A stretch of DNA of 34,053 bases from Paraburkholderia ultramafica (GCF_902859915.1 NZ_CADIKK010000052.1:1-34053); one strand, 5' to 3'. Shown: positions 7,755-16,480, counted from the stretch's first letter. Program-made: numbers and translations. The notes: generated by a model not told the origin, from the letters alone.

Positions 7755-8673
7755 TGGATGCCTCCCGAGAACGGCGTGCTTCGTCGGCTTCGTGCTGGGC
7801 TTCGGCTTCGTCCTGCTCCGTCACCTCGTTCGGGCCGACGCGCGTGTAGTGGAAGAACCCGGCCACCGCCGCGAACGCGATACCCGCCAGCGCCAGCGGC
7901 TTCGACAAACCCTTCCACAGCGACACCATCGCGCTGATCTTCGGATTCTCCGGCAAACCGTGATACAGACCGGGACGATCGGCGTGGTGCAGCACGTACA
8001 TCACGTGCGTGCCGCCCACGCCGGCGGGATCGTACAGACCGGCGTTCTGGAAACCCCGCTCCTTCAGATCCACGATCCGGTCCGCGGCCTGCTGATGCAT
8101 GTCTTCCTTGGTGCCGAACATGATCGCGCCGGTCGGGCAGGTCTTCACGCAAGCGGGTTCCTGGCCAACTGCCACGCGATCCGAACACAGCGTGCACTTG
8201 TACACGCGGTTGTCCTTCTTCGAAATGCGCGGCACGTTGAACGGGCAGCCGGTTATGCAGTAGCCGCAGCCAATGCAGTTTTCCTGGTGGAAATCCACGA
8301 TGCCGTTGGTGTACTGCACGATCGCGCCAGGCGACGGACAGGCCTTCAGACAGCCCGGATCCTCGCAGTGCATGCAGCCGTCCTTGCGGATCAGCCACTC
8401 CAGATTGCCGTCGGAGTTCTCGTACTCGGAAAACCGCATGACGGTCCACGAATGCTCGGTCAGATCGGCCGGGTTGTCGTAGACGCCGACGTTCACGCCG
8501 ACTTCATCGCGCAGATCGTTCCACTCCATGCAGGCGGTCTGACACGCCTTGCAGCCAATGCACTTCGACACGTCGATGAGCTTGGCAACCGTGCCCGTGG
8601 CCGGCTCGCGCGCTTGCGGCGCGGGCACGGTCGTGGCCGAGATGCGTTTGATATCCAGTGATTGCAGTGCCAT
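7741..8673 (-). CDS. fdoH: Formate dehydrogenase iron-sulfur (beta) subunit
   Basis: Electron-transfer subunit with four [4Fe-4S] clusters, linking the catalytic subunit to cytochrome b. Four Cys-rich motifs are visible in 310 residues: CIGCKACQTAC (38-48), CMHCEDPGCLKAC, CIGCGYCITGC and CTLCSDRVAVGQEPACVKTC. A single C-terminal transmembrane helix (about 258-277, PLALAGIAFAAVAGFF) anchors it facing the periplasm, as in E. coli FdnH/FdoH. It has an AAGGAAAAGAG ribosome-binding region, starts 9 bases after fdoG ends and overlaps fdoI by 14 bases. The charged, Glu/Asp/Arg-rich C-terminal tail is typical. Confidence 0.96.
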   Translation of the reverse strand: MALQSLDIKRISATTVPAPQAREPATGTVAKLIDVSKCIGCKACQTACMEWNDLRDEVGVNVGVYDNPADLTEHSWTVMRFSEYENSDGNLEWLIRKDGCMHCEDPGCLKACPSPGAIVQYTNGIVDFHQENCIGCGYCITGCPFNVPRISKKDNRVYKCTLCSDRVAVGQEPACVKTCPTGAIMFGTKEDMHQQAADRIVDLKERGFQNAGLYDPAGVGGTHVMYVLHHADRPGLYHGLPENPKISAMVSLWKGLSKPLALAGIAFAAVAGFFHYTRVGPNEVTEQDEAEAQHEADEARRSREASNESH

Positions 8674-8682
8674 CTCTTTTCC

Positions 8683-11600
8683 TTATGCCTTTTCGACCTT
8701 GACGAGGAACGACTTGAATTCCGGTGTTTGCGAATTCCCATCGCCCACGGAGGGCGTCAGCGTATTGACGAGATAGCCCGGCTGCGTGAGTCCCTTGAAG
8801 CCCCAATGCAACGGCAGTCCGACTGTCTGGACTTTCTTGCCTTCGATCGTCAGCGTTTTGATCCGCTTGGTGACGAGCGCGACCGCAATCACGTGTCCGC
8901 GATTGGACGACACCTTGATGCGATCCCCAGCCACCACGCCGACCTCCTTCGCCAGATCCTCGCCGATTTCCACGAACTGTTGCGGTTGAATGATCGCGTT
9001 CAGATGCGCATGCTTGGTCCAGTAGTGGAAATGCTCGGTCAGACGATAGGTTGTCGCCGTATGCGGGAAGTTCTCGTGCGTGCCGAACGCGGCCCGGTCG
9101 CCCGGGAACACGCGCGCCGCCGGATTGCTGACGACCGCCTTGTTGTCCGGATGCAGCGGGTTGTAGCCGAGCGGCGTTTCAAACGGTTCGTAGTGCTCGG
9201 GGAACGGACCTTCGACCAGACCATCCCGCGAGAAGAAGCGCGCGACACCCTCCGGATTCATGATGAACGGATTCATGCCGTTTTCAGGCGGCTCGTCGAG
9301 CTTGAAGTCGGGAACATCGGGACCTGACCACGTCTTGCCGTTCCACCCGATCAACTTGCGCTTCGGATCGAACGGCTTGCCGCTCACGTCGCAGGACGCG
9401 CGGTTGTACAGAATCCGCCGGTTCGCCGGCCATGCCCATGCCCAGTTCAGCGTATTGCCGATGCCGGTCGGGTCGGAGTTGTCGCGGCGGCCCATCTGGT
9501 TACCCGCCTGGGTCCACGATCCGCAGAAGATCCAGCAACCGCTCGCGGTGCTGCCGTCGTCGCGCAACTGCGCGAAGCCAGCCAGCTGTTCGCCCTTCTT
9601 CGCGAGCACCTTGGTTTTGTCGGTCGGATCGGTGACGTCGGCGAGCGCGCGGCCGTTGTACTCCATCGCGAGCTCTTCAGGCGTCGGGCTCGCCGGATTG
9701 GCATACGGCCAGCTCATGTTGAGAATCGGATCGGGATACTTGCCGCCGTTCTTTCGATAAGCGTCGCGGATGCGCAGCCACAGCCCCGACATGATTTCGA
9801 GGTCGCTCTTCGCTTCGCCCGGGCCGTCCCCGCCCTGCCAATGCCACTGCAGTACGCGGCTCGAACTGACCAGCGAGCCGCGCTCTTCCGCGAAACAGGT
9901 GGTCGGCAGACGGAACACTTCAGTCTGGATCGACGCCGTGTCGACGTCGTTGAAGTTGCCGAAGTTCTTCCAGAACTCGGAGGTCTCGGTGGCGAGCGGG
10001 TCCATGATGACGAGCCACTTCAGCTTGGCCAGACTCGCGCCGATCTTCGCCTTGTTCGGCGCCGCGGCGAGCGGGTTGAAGCCCTGCGCGATGTAGCCGG
10101 TCATCTTGCCTTGATTCATCAGCTCGAAGACCTGCAGCATATCGTATGACTTGTCGAGCTTCGGCAGATAGTCGAAGCCGAAATTGTTCTCGGCCGTCGC
10201 GTTATCGCCCCACCACGACTTCATGAAGCTGACGTGGAACGCTCGATAGTTGCGCCAGTAGCTCAACTGGTTCGGCCGCAGCGGCTGCGTCGCGCGCTTC
10301 GTGATGTACGCGTCGTAGTCCTGCTCCGCTTCCATCGGCAGCGTCATGTAGCCCGGCAGCAGGTTCGACATCAGGCCGAGGTCGGTCAAGCCCTGGATGT
10401 TCGAGTGACCACGCAACGCGTTCATGCCGCCGCCCGCAATGCCGATATTGCCCAACAGCAATTGCACCATCGCGCCGGTGCGGATCATCTGCGAGCCGAC
10501 CGAGTGATGCGTCCAGCCGAGCGCGTACATGATCGTGCCGGCGCGTCCCGGGACGGCCGTCGATGCCAGCATCTCGCACACGTGCAGGAACTTCTCCTTC
10601 GGCGTGCCACAGGTTTTCTCGACCTGCTCGGGCGTATAGCGCGAGTAGTGCTGCTTCATCAGCTGATAAACGCAGCGCGGATGCTGCAGCGTCGGATCGA
10701 CTTTGGCAAAGCCGTCGTCGCCGCGTTCGTAGTCCCACGAAGTCTTGTCGTAGCTGCGCTTCTCGGCGTTGTAGCCCGAGTAAAGACCATCGGTAAACGA
10801 GAAGTCGTCACGAACGATGAACGACATGTCCGTGTAGTTCTTCACGTACTCGTGCTGGATCTTGTCGTTGGTGAGCAGATAGTTGATCACCCCGCCCAGG
10901 AACACGATGTCCGTGCCAGTCCGAATCTGCGCGTAATAGTCCGCCACCGACGCCGTGCGCGTAAAGCGCGGGTCGACCACGATCAATCTTGCCTTGCGAT
11001 GCGCCTTGGCTTCCGTGACCCACTTGAAACCGCACGGGTGCGCCTCGGCCGCATTGCCGCCCATCACGAGAATCACATCCGCGTTCTTGATGTCGACCCA
11101 ATGGTTCGTCATCGCTCCACGGCCAAACGTCGGGGCAAGACCTGCCACCGTCGGGCCGTGTCAGACACGGGCTTGATTGTCGAATGCGAGCATGCCAAGA
11201 CTGCGAACAGTCTTGTGCGTCAAATAGCCTACTTCGTTGCTACCGGCAGATGCGGCTAGCATGCCGGTGGTCAGCCAGCGGTTGACTTTCTTGCCGTCTT
11301 CCGTCGTCTCGACGAAGTTGGCATCGCGGTCCTCCTTCATCAGCTTGGCGATGCGGTCAAGCGCGTCTTCCCACGAAATGCGTTTCCATTCATTCGAGCC
11401 GGCCGCGCGGTACTCGGGGTACTTCAGGCGGCTCTCGCTATGAATGAAGTCGATCAGACTCGCGCCCTTCGGGCATAGCGTGCCGCGATTGACTGGATGA
11501 TCGGGATCGCCTTCGATATGGATGATGCTCGACTTCGCGTTCTTCGCGTTGTCGCCAAGTCCATACATCAGGATGCCGCAGCCTACCGAACAGTACGGGC

Positions 11601-11751
11601 AGGTATTGCGGGTTTCGGTTGTGCGCGACAATTTGTACTGGCGGACTTCCGCCAACGCGGGTGCTGGCGAGAAGCCCATCAGGGCTAGACTCGATCCGGC
11701 GAGCGTGGTGGCGGATACCTTCAGGAATTGTCGCCGGGACATAAGGGTCAT
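8683..11751 (-). CDS. fdoG: Formate dehydrogenase catalytic (alpha) subunit, selenoprotein with in-frame UGA
   Basis: Molybdenum (bis-MGD) formate dehydrogenase, oxidising formate to CO2 in the periplasm. The gene is one 1022-residue frame if the TGA at 11163-11161 is read as selenocysteine; otherwise it would split into two pieces. The flanking residues, NQARV-Sec-HGPTVAGLAPTFG, match known FDH selenoproteins (Sec197 here, Sec196 in E. coli FdnG), including the following His. The N-terminus has a twin-arginine signal (MSRRQFLKVSATT, AxA-type cleavage near residue 34). The [4Fe-4S] motif is Cys51, Cys54, Cys58 and Cys93. Length matches E. coli FdoG/FdnG. It is the first gene of the fdoGHI-fdhE-selAB-selC unit. 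Automated callers would truncate it at the UGA. Confidence 0.97.
11117..11163 (-). promoter_or_regulatory. Bacterial SECIS element of fdoG
   Basis: Numbering the UGA as nucleotides 1-3, the mRNA just after it forms the classic SelB-binding hairpin: G15-G16 pair with C31-C32, bulged U17, G18-A21 pair with U27-C30, and the loop GGUCU carries G23 and U24. Lower pairs C14-G33, G12-C35 and C11-G36 extend the stem. The bulged U17 and loop GU are the key recognition bases in E. coli fdhF, with identical spacing from the UGA. Confidence 0.92.
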
Positions 11752-11779
11752 TGAATGGCCTCGGCTCTTTTGGGGTACT

Positions 11780-11798
11780 GATAATGATTATAGATGCC
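11780..11798 (-). promoter_or_regulatory. Candidate fdoG promoter -10 overlapping a Fur-box-like sequence
   Basis: On the minus strand a perfect TATAAT lies at 11792-11787, about 35 bases upstream of the fdoG ATG; no good -35 is visible. On the plus strand the overlapping bases GATAATGATTATAGATGCC match 13 of 19 positions of the GATAATGATAATCATTATC Fur consensus by hand alignment. Iron control of an iron-sulfur-rich enzyme would make sense, but the second half-site is poor. Confidence 0.35.
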
Positions 11799-12446
11799 GG
11801 CATGAAGTCATGCAGCGGAGATCGCAAGCGATCAACAACGCGGCAAATATGAAGTTTCACAGCCGATTTAACAAAGTTGGGCGTTATTTCTGCTCCACAG
11901 ATGAGCGATAAATGAACCTCTCACACGGACTATTGCGCTCCTATGACTCGTCGACACCTCGCTTCTTATATGTCATGCAATTGTTACACCGCAGCGAAAC
12001 TGCGCGCATCGGCACGTCTGGTGCCGCTGGTACGCGGCGCTACGATACTCATCGCAAGCCCGTGCTGCATCGCGCAAATTGCGCAGGCAACGGCTCGGCA
12101 CAGCGGGAAAAGCGCACTTCCATGGTGGACGCCGCGCCCGATCCGGCCGCCTCGACGGTCCACGAATCGCAAGGCGCAGGCGGTTTTGACAATGGGCTGT
12201 ACGGAACGGAGCGGGCAGTAATAAATTGCAATCGAAGCCATCAGACACGAGTCAATTTGTCGCACTTTTGCGGAATGCATTTTGCGATTGGCTCCGCCTC
12301 TTTGACGGCCTGCCTATTTTTGAGACGAGCGGCGGCGAATTCGCTTCCCACCGGAAGGAGTCGCGCGCACGAAGCACGGTCCCACAGCACGACATCCGAA
12401 CAACCATCATAATTGCGGTCATCCGAAGCCCGAGAATCGCGCCACC
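11799..12446. other. Divergent intergenic region between fdoG and selD, no supported gene
   Basis: About 650 bases between the two divergent selenium units. Several short open frames exist on both strands (the longest on the plus strand is about 166 codons from 11912), but none has a recognisable domain and their residue composition is irregular. I see no clear RNA gene. The region should contain the promoters for the fdo operon and for selD. Confidence 0.6.
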
Positions 12447-13511
12447 ATGACCGACACCCACGCCCAAACGAGCCCATCGCCCCGCCTCACCAGCCTGTCG
12501 CACGGCGGCGGCTGCGGCTGCAAGATCGCCCCCGGCCTGCTCGCCGATCTGCTCAAGCGCAGCGCGCCGCTGCCGTTCTTTCCCGACCTGCTGGTCGGCA
12601 ACGATACCGCCGACGACGCTGCCGTCTACAAGCTCAACGACGAGCAGGCGATCGTCGCCACCACCGACTTCTTCATGCCGATCGTCGACGACCCGTTCGA
12701 CTTCGGCCGGATTGCCGCGACCAATGCGCTGTCCGACGTCTACGCGATGGGCGGCAAGCCGATCATGGCGCTGGCCATCGTCGGCATGCCGATCAACGTG
12801 CTGCCGCACGAGGTGATCGCGGCTGTGCTGAAGGGCGGCGAATCCGTGTGCGCCGAGGTCGGCATTCCGCTCGCCGGCGGCCATTCGATCGATTCGGTCG
12901 AGCCGATCTACGGCCTCGTCGCCATCGGCGTGGTCGATCCGAAGCGCGTCAAACGCAATGCGGGCGCCCAGGCCGGCGACGTGCTGATTCTTGGCAAGCC
13001 GCTCGGCGTGGGCATTCTGTCGGCGGCGCTGAAGAAAGACCGGCTCGACGCCGCCGGCTACGCCGCGATGATCGGCGCGACGACCAGGCTCAACCGCCCA
13101 GGCGCTGAATTGGCCAGGCTGGACGGTGTGCATGCGCTTACGGACATCACCGGCTTCGGCCTGCTCGGGCATACGCTGGAACTGGCGCGCGGCTCGAATC
13201 TGACCGCCCGCGTGCGCTACGCGGATCTGCCGTGGCTGCCGGATGTGGTGGGCCTCGCGGAAGCCGGCATCGTTACCGGCGCTTCGGGGCGCAACTGGGA
13301 CGCGTACGGCAAAGATATCGTCTTGCCCGCCACGTTGCCGTCGACGGCCCGCGCGCTGCTGACCGACCCGCAGACGTCGGGCGGTTTGCTGGTTTCGTGC
13401 GCGCCGGAAGCGGTCGACGAAGTGCTCGCGCTGTTCCGCGCCGACGGCTTCGGCGACGCGCGGGTGATCGGCGAAATGGTCAGTGGAGAAAGGCGCGTCG
13501 AAGTCGTTTGA
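12447..13511 (+). CDS. selD: Selenide, water dikinase (selenophosphate synthase)
   Basis: SelD makes selenophosphate from selenide and ATP, the selenium donor for both SelA and MnmH. The 354-residue protein contains the catalytic segment SHGGGCGCKIAP with Cys23 and Lys26 (equivalent to Cys17 and Lys20 in E. coli), so it is the cysteine form, not itself a selenoprotein. Other family motifs: LVGNDTADDAAVYKL, TTDFFMPIVDDPFDFGRIAA, NALSDVYAMGG, LAGGHSIDSVEPIYGL, TDITGFGLLGH and LTDPQTSGGLL. Start and length are normal; the ribosome site is weak. It is the first gene of the plus-strand selenium unit, followed by mnmH 161 bases downstream. Confidence 0.97.
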   Translation: MTDTHAQTSPSPRLTSLSHGGGCGCKIAPGLLADLLKRSAPLPFFPDLLVGNDTADDAAVYKLNDEQAIVATTDFFMPIVDDPFDFGRIAATNALSDVYAMGGKPIMALAIVGMPINVLPHEVIAAVLKGGESVCAEVGIPLAGGHSIDSVEPIYGLVAIGVVDPKRVKRNAGAQAGDVLILGKPLGVGILSAALKKDRLDAAGYAAMIGATTRLNRPGAELARLDGVHALTDITGFGLLGHTLELARGSNLTARVRYADLPWLPDVVGLAEAGIVTGASGRNWDAYGKDIVLPATLPSTARALLTDPQTSGGLLVSCAPEAVDEVLALFRADGFGDARVIGEMVSGERRVEVV

Positions 13512-13672
13512 CGTTTGACGCGCGAGCGGGCCGGCAGCCAACGCGAGAACGACGCGAAGAACTACGCGGGGCGCCGCCTCCCCCGCGAGCGGTCCCAGGC
13601 GCGTCGCAGGCCCGCATTCACCGCGCATGCGATAATTTCACCCTTCCCGCCGATCTGTTTCGCCCTTATCCC

Positions 13673-14743
13673 TTGAAAAGCCTTCTCGTCAGCCTCGAAA
13701 ATGCAGATGATTTCGACGAAATCATCGATGTACGCACGCCTCTCGAGTTTGCGGAAGACCATATTCCGGGCGCGCTCAACGCGCCTGTGCTGAGCAATGA
13801 GGAGCGGGTGCTGGTCGGCACCACCTACAAGCAGGTGTCGCCGTTCGAAGGCACGCGCATCGGCGCGGCGCTGGTCGCGCGCAACATCGCGCATCATCTG
13901 GAAACGACCTTCGCCGACCGGCCGCGCAGCTGGCGGCCGCTGATTTATTGCTGGCGCGGCGGCAAGCGCTCGGGCTCGGTCACGACGCTGTTCAATATGA
14001 TCGGCTGGAACGCGCGCCAACTGGAGGGCGGCTACAAGAGCTATCGGCGCGCCACGCTGCACACGCTCGAGACCCTGCCGAGAACCTTCAACTACATCGC
14101 GCTGGTGGGCCCGACCGGCAGCGGCAAGACGCGCCTGCTCTCGGCCTTGCACCAGGCAGGCGCGCAGACGCTCGACCTCGAAGCGCTGGCTTCGCATCGC
14201 GGCTCGCTGCTCGGCGCATGGACGGGCGTGCCGCAGCCGTCGCAAAAGCGTTTCGACACGCTGCTCGCCTGCGCGCTGCACGAGTTCGATCCGGGCCGGC
14301 CCGTGTTCGTCGAAGCGGAGAGCCGGCGCATCGGTTTGGTGGCGCTGCCGCTCGCGCTGCTGGAAACGTTTCATCGGGGCGCGTGCGTCGAGGTGCTGTC
14401 GAGCCGCGCAGATCGCGCCGAGTTCCTGCTGCACGACTATGCGCACCTGTTCGACGATCCCGCTGCGCTGAAAGGTCAACTGGAACGGATGATCGGTTTG
14501 CATAGCCGCGAGCGTGTGGCCGGCTGGCAGCAGCTGGTCGACGAAAACCGGCGCGCCGAGCTCGCGCACGAATTGATCGAGCAGCACTACGATCCGGCGT
14601 ATGCGCGCAGCAGCCATCAGCATTTCGTGCAGTTGCCGCAGGCAGTGCAAGTGACTTTCCGCCCCAACGACGCTGACCTCGTCGAGCAGGCAAAAGCACT
14701 GCTTGCGCAACTCGATAGCCGCGCGCTCGCTGCTTCGATCTGA
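13673..14743 (+). CDS. mnmH: tRNA 2-selenouridine synthase (rhodanese/P-loop)
   Basis: MnmH (SelU, YbbB) replaces sulfur by selenium at the wobble 2-thiouridine of certain tRNAs, using selenophosphate from SelD. The N-terminal rhodanese domain (IIDVRTPLEFAEDHIPGA) carries the catalytic Cys93 in IYCWRGGKRSGS. A P-loop domain follows with GPTGSGKTR (146-154) and HRGSLLGAW (175-183). No ATG exists near the start of homology; the TTG at 13673 (KSLLVSLENADDFDEIIDVR following) gives 356 residues, close to the family length, although no good ribosome site is seen. It sits between selD and the permease on the same strand, confirming that selenium serves both proteins and tRNA in this organism. Confidence 0.93.
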   Translation: MKSLLVSLENADDFDEIIDVRTPLEFAEDHIPGALNAPVLSNEERVLVGTTYKQVSPFEGTRIGAALVARNIAHHLETTFADRPRSWRPLIYCWRGGKRSGSVTTLFNMIGWNARQLEGGYKSYRRATLHTLETLPRTFNYIALVGPTGSGKTRLLSALHQAGAQTLDLEALASHRGSLLGAWTGVPQPSQKRFDTLLACALHEFDPGRPVFVEAESRRIGLVALPLALLETFHRGACVEVLSSRADRAEFLLHDYAHLFDDPAALKGQLERMIGLHSRERVAGWQQLVDENRRAELAHELIEQHYDPAYARSSHQHFVQLPQAVQVTFRPNDADLVEQAKALLAQLDSRALAASI

Positions 14744-14767
14744 TTAAAACCAACGTTTAAGGCCACC

Positions 14768-15823
14768 ATGCAATCAACCCTTCGGCAACCTCGTGTCGCT
14801 GTCGGCTGGATCGTATTTCTGCTGATCGCCGTCGTCGGCCTCTTCTATGTGAAGTGGTTTCCGTACTACAACCGCGCGTTCGTCGCCGCGAGCCAGCATT
14901 CCATCGGCAAGTCGATCCTGATGGGCTCGTCGGCGAGTGCGCCGGCCGCTTCGTGGCAAGCCGCGGTCGACTACGCGCTCGCCTACGGCAAGGCGATCTG
15001 GCAAGCGATGGTGCTCGGCCTTCTGCTCGGCTCGGCGGTGCAGGCGCTGATTCCGCCGCAATGGGTCGCGCGCGCGCTCGGCCGCACCGATTTCAGCAGC
15101 GTGGTGAAGGGCGGCCTGATGTCGTTGCCGGGCATGATGTGCACCTGCTGCGCGGCGCCGGTCGTCGCCGGCTTGCGCGCGCGTCAGGCGGCGCCGGGCG
15201 CGGCGCTCGCGTTCTGGCTGGGCAACACCGCGCTGAATCCGGCCACGCTGATCTTCATGGGCTTCGTGCTCGGCTGGCAGTGGATGGGCTTGCGGCTCGC
15301 GCTCGGCATCGTGATGGTGTTCGGCCTCGGCTATCTGGTGAACCGCATGGTCACGCCGAAAGAAGCCGAAGCGTCGCGCGAAGCCCTCTCACAACTGGTC
15401 TCCGCCGACGACCCAGGCATCGCGTTCACGCGCTGGGTGAAAATTCTCGGCAAGATGACGCTGCGCCTCGTGCCTGAATACATCCTGCTGGTGCTGATTC
15501 TCGGCGCGGCGCGCGCGTGGCTGTTTCCGCATATCGGACCGAACATCGATAACAGCCTGCTGTGGATCATCGCGTTGTCGATCGCCGGCACCTTGTTCGT
15601 GATTCCGACCGCGGGCGAAGTGCCGATCATCCAGGCGATGCTCTCGTTCGGCATGGCGGCCGGTCCCGCCGGCGCGTTGCTGATGACGCTGCCGCTGATC
15701 AGCGTGCCGTCGATGGCGATGCTCGGACGCTCGTTTCCGACGCGCGTGCTGACGGTCGTGACGTTGGCGGTGCTGGTGTGCGGCGTGGTGAGCGGCTTGC
15801 TGGCCGTTGCTTTGGGCTTATGA
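14768..15823 (+). CDS. PF03773-type (ArsP-like/DUF318) permease in the selenium locus
   Basis: Integral membrane protein of 351 residues with about eight hydrophobic segments, including roughly 11-28, 76-95, 159-190, 236-253 and 263-282. It resembles the COG0701/PF03773 permease family, members of which (ArsP) export trivalent organoarsenicals. A striking PGMMCTCCAAPVVAGLRAR motif (Cys125, Cys127, Cys128) and LGNTALNPAT (151-160) lie in the first half, and a second repeat-like FVIPTAGEVPIIQAML occurs near residue 278. It starts 24 bases after mnmH and is followed 16 bases later by a tiny membrane ORF. The context selD-mnmH-permease suggests transport of a selenium species, but this is inference; arsenic or other metalloid efflux is an alternative. 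Confidence 0.85.
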   Translation: MQSTLRQPRVAVGWIVFLLIAVVGLFYVKWFPYYNRAFVAASQHSIGKSILMGSSASAPAASWQAAVDYALAYGKAIWQAMVLGLLLGSAVQALIPPQWVARALGRTDFSSVVKGGLMSLPGMMCTCCAAPVVAGLRARQAAPGAALAFWLGNTALNPATLIFMGFVLGWQWMGLRLALGIVMVFGLGYLVNRMVTPKEAEASREALSQLVSADDPGIAFTRWVKILGKMTLRLVPEYILLVLILGAARAWLFPHIGPNIDNSLLWIIALSIAGTLFVIPTAGEVPIIQAMLSFGMAAGPAGALLMTLPLISVPSMAMLGRSFPTRVLTVVTLAVLVCGVVSGLLAVALGL

Positions 15824-15839
15824 ATCCGGGCTTAAGAGT

Positions 15840-15974
15840 ATGAAACGTATCGCCGCATTCGCTCTGACGAGCTGGTCGGCCGCCGGCCTCCTTTATGTCG
15901 GACAACACTCGGTGGCGCTGATCGTCGTCAGCGGGGTCGTCGTGCTGGCCGGCTTCGATCTGCTGCGCCCCTGA
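15840..15974 (+). CDS. 44-residue membrane microprotein after the permease
   Basis: A short open frame starting MKRIAAFALTSWSAAGLLYV and ending VLAGFDLLRP, with two hydrophobic stretches (about 4-20 and 24-38) separated by GQHS. It begins 16 bases after the permease stop. The upstream ctTAAGAG is a fair ribosome site and codon use resembles its neighbours. It could be a small subunit or regulator of the permease. No family is recognised; translation is unproven. Confidence 0.55.
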   Translation: MKRIAAFALTSWSAAGLLYVGQHSVALIVVSGVVVLAGFDLLRP

Positions 15975-16001
15975 CCGCGGGCTGCGTCCAGATTGAATCG
16001 A

Positions 16002-16036
16002 ACGCGGGTCGCCGCCAGGCGGCTCGCGACCCGCGT
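16002..16036. terminator. Hairpin at the end of the selD-mnmH-permease unit
   Basis: Arms ACGCGGGTCGC (16002-16012) and GCGACCCGCGT (16026-16036) pair over 11 bp around a 13-base loop. They lie 28 bases after the microprotein stop and before a convergent pseudogene. No T-run follows, so it may be only part of a termination signal. Confidence 0.4.
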
Positions 16037-16074
16037 CCCCTCCAGCAGAACCCCTCCGCCTTCAGCGCAGACCA

Positions 16075-16446
16075 TCAACTCTGCGCCACCAGCGCCTCAC
16101 GCGCCGCATCGCGCACGCCTTCCTGACGCATCCGCGTGATCAGACCGAGCGCGCAGACCAGCGTAATCAGCACATGCAGAACGCCAAGCGCGACCACCGA
16201 CAGAATCGAGCCGGTCGCGCCGAACAGGTATTGCCCGAGAATCGGCGTCGTGCCGGCAAACACCATGCCGCAGATTTGACAGGAAAGCGAAATACCCGTG
16301 TATCGCACCTGGACCGGAAACGATTTCGCCAAAATGCCGGCCATCGCCGCGTAGTACAGCGAGTGCGGAATCGACGCGAGCGCCATGCCCGGCATCGCGA
16401 GTTTCGTCGAGCCAGGAACGCCACGGCCCAGGTGTTTACCCCTCAT
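16075..16446 (-). pseudogene. C-terminal fragment of an MHS-type MFS transporter
   Basis: The last ~110 residues of a major-facilitator (metabolite:H+ symporter) protein: PGMALASIPHSLYYAAMAGILAKSF, PVQVRYTGISLSCQICGMVFAGTTPILGQ and SVVALGVLHVLITLVCALGL correspond to the final transmembrane helices of shikimate/alpha-ketoglutarate-type permeases. Full members are about 430 residues, so roughly three quarters is missing. The N-terminal part would lie to the right, where the iclR gene now begins; no remainder is seen elsewhere in the window. The first residues (MRGKHLGRG) look unrelated. It is a decayed remnant marking a rearrangement junction near 16425-16450. Confidence 0.75.
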
Positions 16447-16460
16447 CCTATTGCCATCGC

Positions 16461-16480
16461 ATTATCGAAATGCCGATAAT
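16461..16480. promoter_or_regulatory. Inverted repeat upstream of iclR-type gene, candidate operator
   Basis: ATTATCG-aaatgc-CGATAAT has perfect 7-bp arms and ends 6 bases before the regulator ATG. IclR-family proteins often repress themselves through short palindromes next to their own start. The location also covers the ribosome-binding region, so an RNA-level effect is possible. Confidence 0.45.

Noticed and set aside
11148..11163. fdoG as a pseudogene or two separate genes split by a stop codon
   Set aside because: The stop is UGA at the exact selenocysteine position, followed by His-Gly-Pro and a SECIS hairpin, with selA, selB, selC and selD nearby.
11912..12412. 166-codon plus-strand open frame in the fdoG-selD intergenic region
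   Set aside because: No recognisable family, irregular composition with many Ser/Arg/His, no convincing ribosome site; treated as non-coding.
12252..13628. 458-codon minus-strand open frame opposite selD
   Set aside because: Shadow frame rich in Arg/Gly/Ala repeats; SelD is clear on the plus strand.
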